Positions 58,216-64,000 of a DNA stretch of 64,000 bases are shown in pieces. A program made the position numbers and the translations under genes. This stretch comes from Rana temporaria. Taxonomy: Eukaryota; Chordata; Amphibia; Anura; Ranidae. A model generated the notes under the pieces. It worked only from the letters and a program-made list of their open reading frames with translations, did not search any database and was not told the DNA's origin. Numbering within the stretch: position 1 is the stretch's first letter; the number at the start of each line of letters is the position of its first letter. The stretch covers positions 521,043,522-521,107,521 of the forward strand of contig NC_053490.1 of NCBI RefSeq assembly GCF_905171775.1, in the 5' to 3' direction.

Positions 58216-59076
58216 GTGCCATTAAAAAGTGAACGCCACCCGAACACGTATAGTGCATTTTACCACTATTTTACCGTGCGATTTGGAATTCTGGACAGGC
58301 TCACGGGGAGATTCTGTCAGTGAACCCAAACTGTCAGATGTGAACGGAGGCCTAAAAGGCAAGATCATTTTTCGTAACCGTTCTTTAACATGCCGTGTGA
58401 ATGGGAACACCACTGTATAATGGGGCTTTCCCAAATTTGACTACTAATGCGAAACTACACTTTAGATTTTTCTGAGGACACGTGTGGAATCAAGCGTATC
58501 TCCCCTGGGACTTGTCACCCCCCCAGCCCCCCACCCATAACAAACTCCCTTCTGCTCCTTCCTGTATGGTCATCATGGTTCACTTCACTTAATTAGTATA
58601 ATAAAAGTACAAAACCTTCTTACATCAGGCCTTGTGATGAGAGTAGATCTAGTGTACTTCACATTGCGCTCTTTGCCGTTTCTGTAAACTTTAGTCAAGT
58701 CGAAAAAACACTTTTTTATTGTTGTTTTTAAAGCCAAGGTTTGTTCACCTTCAGAAATCCCCGGGGGGCCCCCCTCCAACCTCACACCGGCTCCGGGGGC
58801 CCCCCTATGCAGAGAATAGGTGCTTTGCCAGGAAATCTTTATTCTCAGAAGACTTGCTCAGTTTATGTTGTTCTCTTGTGAAAGCTTTAAAGCGGAGCTT
58901 GGAGGGAGAAAAATAAAACCTCCCTGGAAGTGGGGAACCCCCCCCCCCCCCAAAAGTTAAAAGAGGGGGGGGGATAGCAAATAAAAAGATAAACTTAAAA
59001 CCCTTTCATGCCGAAGCCTTTTTCTGACATTTGTTGCTTACAAGTTAAAATTCATATTTTTTTGCTAGAAGAAGAT
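58216..59076. other. Low-repeat intronic sequence
   Basis: AGGCACTTC-type exon signals were looked for on the minus strand and not found. C and G tracts at 58940-58970. Confidence 0.4.
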
Positions 59077-59078
59077 TA

Positions 59079-59486
59079 CCGTATATATCGGCGTATACCG
59101 CACACTTTTTTTCCCTGAAATTCAGGGCAAAATCGTGGGTGCGCGATATACGCCGATACCCGTGCCGAGTTTGAACTACTGCGCCTGCATATACCGAGCG
59201 CAGTACACTTTTGTATAGTCGGGCAGGCTCGGCTCCTCTCGCAGTCACGTACAGGACGTGACCGCGAGAGGAGCCGAGCCTGCCCGACTATACTGCGCTC
59301 GGTATATGTCGGCACAGTAGTTCAAACTCGGCGCGGGGATCGAGCGGGGAGGACACCACCGAAGCCGCAGACGGACCCGACAAGGCCGCCGCGCAAGACA
59401 CCAAAACTGTAAGTACTAAAATGTTTTTTTTTTTACAGTAATGCGGGTCCACTTTAGGGGTGCGCGCTATACGCCGATAAATACGG
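59079..59486. mobile_element. TA-flanked CCGTATATATCGGCG element
   Basis: TA at 59077-59078 and 59487-59488. Ends CCGTATATATCGGCG and CGCCGATAAATACGG. A strong central palindrome AGGAGCCGAGCCTGCCCGAC pairs with 59217-59240. Confidence 0.87.
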
Positions 59487-59493
59487 TACTTGC

Positions 59494-59525
<32 letters not shown>

Positions 59526-61024
59526 TTTTTAAGCAGAGACCCTAGAATGACGATCGTTGCAATATTTTATGTCACACTGTATTTGCGCAGTGGTCTTCCA
59601 AATGCTATTTTTTTTTTTTTTAAGAAATACACTCATGAATAATAATAATAATAAAAAAAAAAAAAAAAAAAACAGTAATAGGTGGTGACAGGTACTCTTT
59701 ATGGAGGGTTTTTGGGGGGGGGGGGGTCTAAAAGACCTCAAACCCCTCCTCTGCACTTAAAAGCATTGAAAGAAGTTTGGCTGTTTGAATGCTGTCATTT
59801 TTATTTGTTAAGTGATGTCATGACATAAAATATTATATATAATTTATTAATAATAATAATAATAATAATAAATAAAAAAAAAGGAAAATAAATACCTAGA
59901 TCAAGGTTTGATCTAGGTCAGTTCTAGGGTTAGTGTTTGGGTCAAGGTCAAGATCAAAGGTCAGTATTTTTCTTAGTGTTAGTGTGTTTTAGGAAGAAAA
60001 AAATAAATAAATAAAAAAAAATGTTCATTGTTATTGATAGATATCTCCTATTTTTTTTAGTACAGCACAAAAATGATAGTGCATTTTTGCATTTTTTTAT
60101 TTTATTTTTTATTTTTTTATGGGGAGATGGAAAAAAAAAAAAAAAAAAAAAAAAAAGGAAAATTTTTGCATTTTTTTTTTGACCCATGGGGGTACGAGAG
60201 TGGTTGCACTTTAGGGTCCTTTTTTTTTTTTTTTTTTTGCGGACTTGAGATAAATTCTTGATCTATATTCATGAATTTGTTGGTCAGAGTCGGTTTAATT
60301 GTTCCCTCCAATATGTCTCTACTGTTTCGATGTTTTGTTACCATTACCTCTGCTATGTAGGTTTTTATGAAAACTGCTTTCCTGTCTTACAACAAAAAAT
60401 AAAAAAAAGTGCAAAAAGTGCACTATTGCAGGGGTAGACAACCTTATAGAGCTGGAGATATCTACCTGCACAACATGGGAGGAGAAGTCAAAGATCATAC
60501 TCCACCGGGATGCCCAAGAAGTTGCGATATGCACGGTTTTTACAAGTTGCAAAATTGCGTTTAGGCATTTGCCATTTCTTTTAATCTTAGGCTCGCAGGG
60601 GTTAAAAAAATGACAAAAAATGCAGTGACGTCATTGGGGGCCTCAGCACTCTGCTCTCTCCCCTTCTCTACCTCTGCTCTGATCTGTGTTTCCATTCAAT
60701 ATTAGAAGGCTGGCAGGCTGCCAAGTCCCTGCTTGGAGAGGTTGGGGGGGGCACATAATATGTGTTGTTGAAAATAAAGTTAAACTATTTGAATATGAAT
60801 TATTCCACAGTATAGGCAGCTACAGAGGTTAGTAAGGGCCTGTTTAATGCTCATTTACAGCTGGATAGAATTGTGTATGTCTGTAGTCTGGCCATAGTTC
60901 TATTGTAATCAGTGGAGTAACTGTCCTGACAATCTGTAACCTTTCCCATGAAGGATCACCAATGACTCCCCTGCTGTACAATGTCTCTATTCACACAGCA
61001 CAGCCCAGCAATTGTCCTACTTAC
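59487..61024. other. AT-rich, low-complexity intron downstream of the domain 2 exon
   Basis: Long A and T tracts (59508-59530, 60132-60160, 60221-60238), an AAT-repeat run (59850), and a fragment of the 7915-type element (59530-59600). From 60780 to 61024 it looks single-copy, as expected next to an exon. Confidence 0.5.
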
Positions 61025-61330
61025 ATTGTACGTTCTGTATATTCAGCTTCTTCTCGGTCTGCGGTAAGGCCAACCCTTGTGAGATGATACAAGTCACACT
61101 ACGGTCCTTTATTCCGGCTCCCGGGACCATTCTCAGCCGACTCTCGGTGGTCACCGTCCCGTTACTGTTCTGAAATTCACTCTCCGATGAATTATAATCC
61201 AACCCGTCTGTCCACCAAGTAATATTAGCCGCTGGCTTGGCTGCTCCGGCCACACAAATGGCCACAGTCTGATAGGGCAACTTTGCCACCGCCGGATCTG
61301 GTGGAGGTTCCACGCGGACGTCTGGTTTAG
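61025..61330 (-). CDS. Nectin/PVR-like receptor, exon for Ig domain 2 (C1/CD80-like C2 set)
   Basis: Internal coding exon of a cell-surface adhesion or immune receptor. In known nectins and PVR this membrane-proximal C-type domain supports trans-interaction on the outer face of the plasma membrane. The acceptor is TTTATGGTTGCAG before the exon and the donor is AAT|GTAAGT after it. The exon is 306 nt: 2 nt completing a codon, 101 whole codons, then 1 nt (phase 1 to phase 1). Seen: Ig cysteines at codons 25 and 80, a tryptophan pair at 38-39 after NIT, the nectin-like string VAICVAG..KPAANITW, then NGTVT..SRLRMVP..VTC, and a C-terminal LNIQNVQ that becomes LNIQNVQY after splicing, as in nectins. 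Sequons are at 35, 46 and 56. The start resembles the nectin AKP linker after domain 1. The domain 1 exon was not found and should lie to the right of the window. Family is confident. The exact paralogue (nectin-1 to -4, PVR) is not resolved. Confidence 0.9.
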
Positions 61331-61459
61331 CTGCAACCATAAAGATACAGTTCGTAAGTCGTCTCACTAGATAATACCAAAGAACTATTATAATGTGCAA
61401 CCAGACAGATGATTGGGACCGACACGCTACTGGACTCAGTATACTCAACCTATACTCGA

Positions 61460-62960
61460 TTAACCCCTTGAGGACCAGCCACCGCAGTTATACTGTGGCA
61501 GGTTGGCTCCCCTGGGCAAATCACCTTAGCTGTACATCAACCGCTTTAAGACCACTAGGGGGAGCCCGTGTGACGACAGAGCCGATGCGTGTGCCCGGCA
61601 GCCGCAACGTCCGCCAGCTGGGACAAAGCTGGGGCTTTGTCAGGACAGTTATTTCACTGATTACAATAGAACCATGGCCAGATTAGAGACACCCGCGATC
61701 GCTCATGAGAGAGACAGAACGGAGATCTGTCAATGTAAAACAGACAGATCCCCGTTCTGTCAGGAGAGAGGAGAAGAGACACAGATATGGTGTTCATACT
61801 TATTATGAACAGCGATCTTTCTCTCCTCCTCCAGTCAGTCCCCTCCCCCCACAGTATGAAACACTTCCCTAGGGAACACTTAACACCTTGATCACACCAG
61901 GGCCGATCCGCCCTATAGGCTCACTATGCAAGCCACTTAGGGCCCCGCAAAGCTGCGGAGGGCCCCCCAAATTACTAGAAGCCCCGCCTGGTGAGAAGTC
62001 ATTTTCGGCCCCTCCTCCAGCTTCTCAACACTCGCTGGCTGCATGGGAGAAGAGAAGGTAAGAAGAAGAAACCCCCCCCTCCGTCAGCCCCCCCCCCCCC
62101 CGCTTCTCAACTTTAATGTGACATGTCATTTTGCTTAGGGCCCCAGGGAGGTCAGGATCGGCACTGGATCACACCCTAATGTTAACTCCTTCCCTGCCAG
62201 TGACATTTATACAGTAATCAGTGGCTATTATAAGCTCTGAACGCTGTATAAATGTCACTGATCCCCAAAAAAAATAAAAAAGGGTCAAAAGTGTCCAATC
62301 TGTCTGCCGTAATGTTGCAGTCCCAATAAAAATGGCTGATCATCGCCATTTCAAGTTAAAAAAATAAATAAAAATAAAATAAAAAAATGATATGATAAAA
62401 ATGCCATAAATATATCCCCTAATTTGTAGACGCTATAACTTTTGCACAAATCAATCAATTAACGCTTATTGCGATTTTTTGTTTACCAAAAATATGTAGA
62501 AGAATACGTATCGGCCTAAACTGATGAATACATTTTTTTGGGATGTGTATTATAGCGAAAAGTAAAAAAAAAAATGAAAAAATAATAATCCATAATCTTT
62601 ATTGCTACATACAGGTAGGGGACAGAAACAATAAAATAGCCAACACGTTTCGGCACAAAGGCCTTGATCGTAGCATTTTGTGGCAAAACCCGTTTTTTTT
62701 TTTTTTGCCGTCTTGTACCTGTATGTAGCAATAAAGACTTTCTATTTGAATTACTGGAGTTTCTAGATACACATTTCTTCTGTAATCAAATACCACCAAA
62801 AGAGAGCAATCACCAGTTGACCACTGGACCATTTGGCTGCCCAATGACCGGGCCACTTTTTGCTATTCGGCACAGTCGCGACGTTGTGCGACGTGGCTCC
62901 CAAACAAAATTTACGTCCTTTTTTTTTCCACAAATAGAGATTTCTTTTTTTTTTCTATAA
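61460..62960. mobile_element. TTAA-type long repeat, mosaic, with nested hAT element
   Basis: TTAA-CCCCTTGAGGACCAGCC at the left as at 2511. The family block GCCTAAACTGA is at 62513. From about 62780 a reversed piece ('gtgcgacgtggctcccaaac') follows, so two copies may be joined. Confidence 0.65.
61898..62166. mobile_element. hAT MITE, perfect 8-bp duplication
   Basis: GATCACAC at 61890-61897 and 62167-62174. Ends CAGGGCCGATCC and GGATCGGCACTG. Same family as 38233-39147. Sits inside the TTAA repeat. Confidence 0.93.
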
Positions 62961-63349
62961 ACCCACGTCAGACTTAACCATAGCAAGAGACTTGCTCATG
63001 ATTTCATTTAATCATATATATTGTCTCTACTCCAGTTTCGCATCATTTGTGGTTATATACGATTTTATTTATTTATCTTTTACTTAGTTTATTCTCCGTT
63101 TTCCTTTTTTTTTTTCCTTCCCCTCCTTCCTCTCCCCCCCTCCTCCCCAATCCCCTGATGGTTTGTTCTTACCTTCCTATTCCTCTAATAGTTTCCCCAG
63201 ATATTTCTCAGAGGCCTTAAAGTCTTTCCACTGTCTCCATTTTCTGTTATGTTTGTTAAGTTGGCCCACATCGCAACTGAAAAGATATTCCATGCTGCTA
63301 GAGTTTTCAACTCTTTAAAAACCATTCTTTTATATCTGGTCTATTTTTA
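62961..63349. other. Pyrimidine-rich unassigned sequence
   Basis: Long C/T stretches at 63100-63150. It separates two pieces that both match the TTAA repeat ('agagatttctttt' occurs at 62936 and 63350), so it may be another insertion, with AGAGATTTCTTTT as a possible duplication. Confidence 0.4.
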
Positions 63350-63625
63350 TTAGAGATTTCTTTTGGCGGTATTTGATCACCTCTGCAGTTTTTATTTTTT
63401 GCGCTATAAACAACAAAAGTAGAGCGACAATTTTGGGGGAAAAAAAATAATATTTTTTACTTTTTGCTATAATATCCCCCCCCCCCCCAAAAAAAAAAAA
63501 AAAAAAGCCAATTTATTCTCAGTTTAGGCCGATATGTATTCTTCTACATTTTTTTTATTTTTATTTATTTTTTAATCAAAAATATCGCAATAAGCATACA
63601 TTGATTGGTTTGCACAAAAGTTATA
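63350..63625 (-). mobile_element. TTAA-type repeat fragment
   Basis: 'ggcggtatttgatcacctct' through 'gcacaaaagttata' in reverse family order, ending where the next element begins. Confidence 0.75.
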
Positions 63626-64000
63626 GGGCCAGATTCACAAAGAATTGCCCTGGCGCAGCGTATCAGTGAATTGCCCTGACGCCGCCGTATCTTACCTGGA
63701 GGAATTTCGAATCCAGGAAGATTTCGCGCCGTAGTGTTTCTCTCGGCGCGTATTTCAAATTGGGCGGGTAGGGGGGCGTGATTCATTTAAATGAAGCGCG
63801 TCCCCGCGCCGATTGAAATGCGCATGCTCCGTTTAGAAATTTCCCGCCGTGCTTTGCGCGAAATGACGTCGCACCGACGTCATTTTTTTGAACGTAGACG
63901 TGAGTTACATCCTTTCCTATTCACGGACGACTTACGCAAAAAAAAAAAAAAATCAAAATTCGACGCGGGAACGACAGCCATACTTTAACATGGCAAGTCT
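63626..64000. mobile_element. Palindromic GGGCCAGATTCACAAAG element, cut by the window edge
   Basis: GGGCCAGATTCACAAAG left end with CGACGCGGGAACGACRGCCAT at 63960, a shared interior block of the family. The right end lies outside. Confidence 0.8.

Noticed and set aside
61331..64000. Search for the V-set domain 1 exon of the receptor
   Set aside because: No V-set motif, signal peptide or suitable phase-1 donor was seen on the minus strand. The exon is presumed outside the window.

Overview
This window looks like vertebrate nuclear DNA, most likely from an anuran of the true-frog (Ranidae) type. That call is an inference from its composition: dense CR1/L2-like LINE, Tc1/mariner and hAT relics, and hundreds-of-bases-long palindromic elements flanked by TTAA or TA. 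It has no prokaryotic genes or operons, CRISPR array, rRNA or tRNA that I can support. Almost every open frame above 60 codons lies inside a repeat.

One real gene crosses the window on the minus strand, over at least 60 kb. It is a nectin/PVR-family immunoglobulin cell-surface receptor. In transcription order I find the complete Ig domain 2 exon (61330-61025), two alternative versions of the first half of Ig domain 3 (32616-32508 and 27339-27231), the second half of Ig domain 3 (19459-19311) and a transmembrane exon (1505-1388). Every splice junction has AG/GT sites and the reading phases match across all exons. The signal peptide and V-type domain 1 must lie beyond the right edge. Any further cytoplasmic exons would lie beyond the left edge. 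The two domain-3 half exons are both intact, 86% identical and 109 nt long (phase 1 to 2). Only one can be used per transcript without breaking the frame, so they are a candidate mutually exclusive exon pair.

The introns are filled with transposons, many nested. Left part (1-19 kb): a minisatellite, a Tc1 relic, a large TA-flanked element holding TTAA elements, several TTAA palindromes, a (TA)n tract of about 160 bp, and a minisatellite with an exact 960-bp internal duplication. Middle (19.5-36 kb): a 32-bp minisatellite apparently derived from the inside of a hAT element, a CR1-like LINE carrying three later insertions, palindromic elements and hAT elements with clear 8-bp target duplications. 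Right part (36-64 kb): a Tc1 copy split by a hAT element (itself carrying a TA element) and by a solo-LTR-like sequence, another Tc1 split by a hairpin-forming hAT, a tandem Tc1-derived repeat where one copy shows the empty site for a TTAA insertion in its neighbour, and more TTAA palindromes.

Limits: no searches were run. Superfamily names rest on target-site duplications, terminal repeats and remembered motifs. TTAA elements could be piggyBac-like or Kolobok-like, and I did not decide between them.
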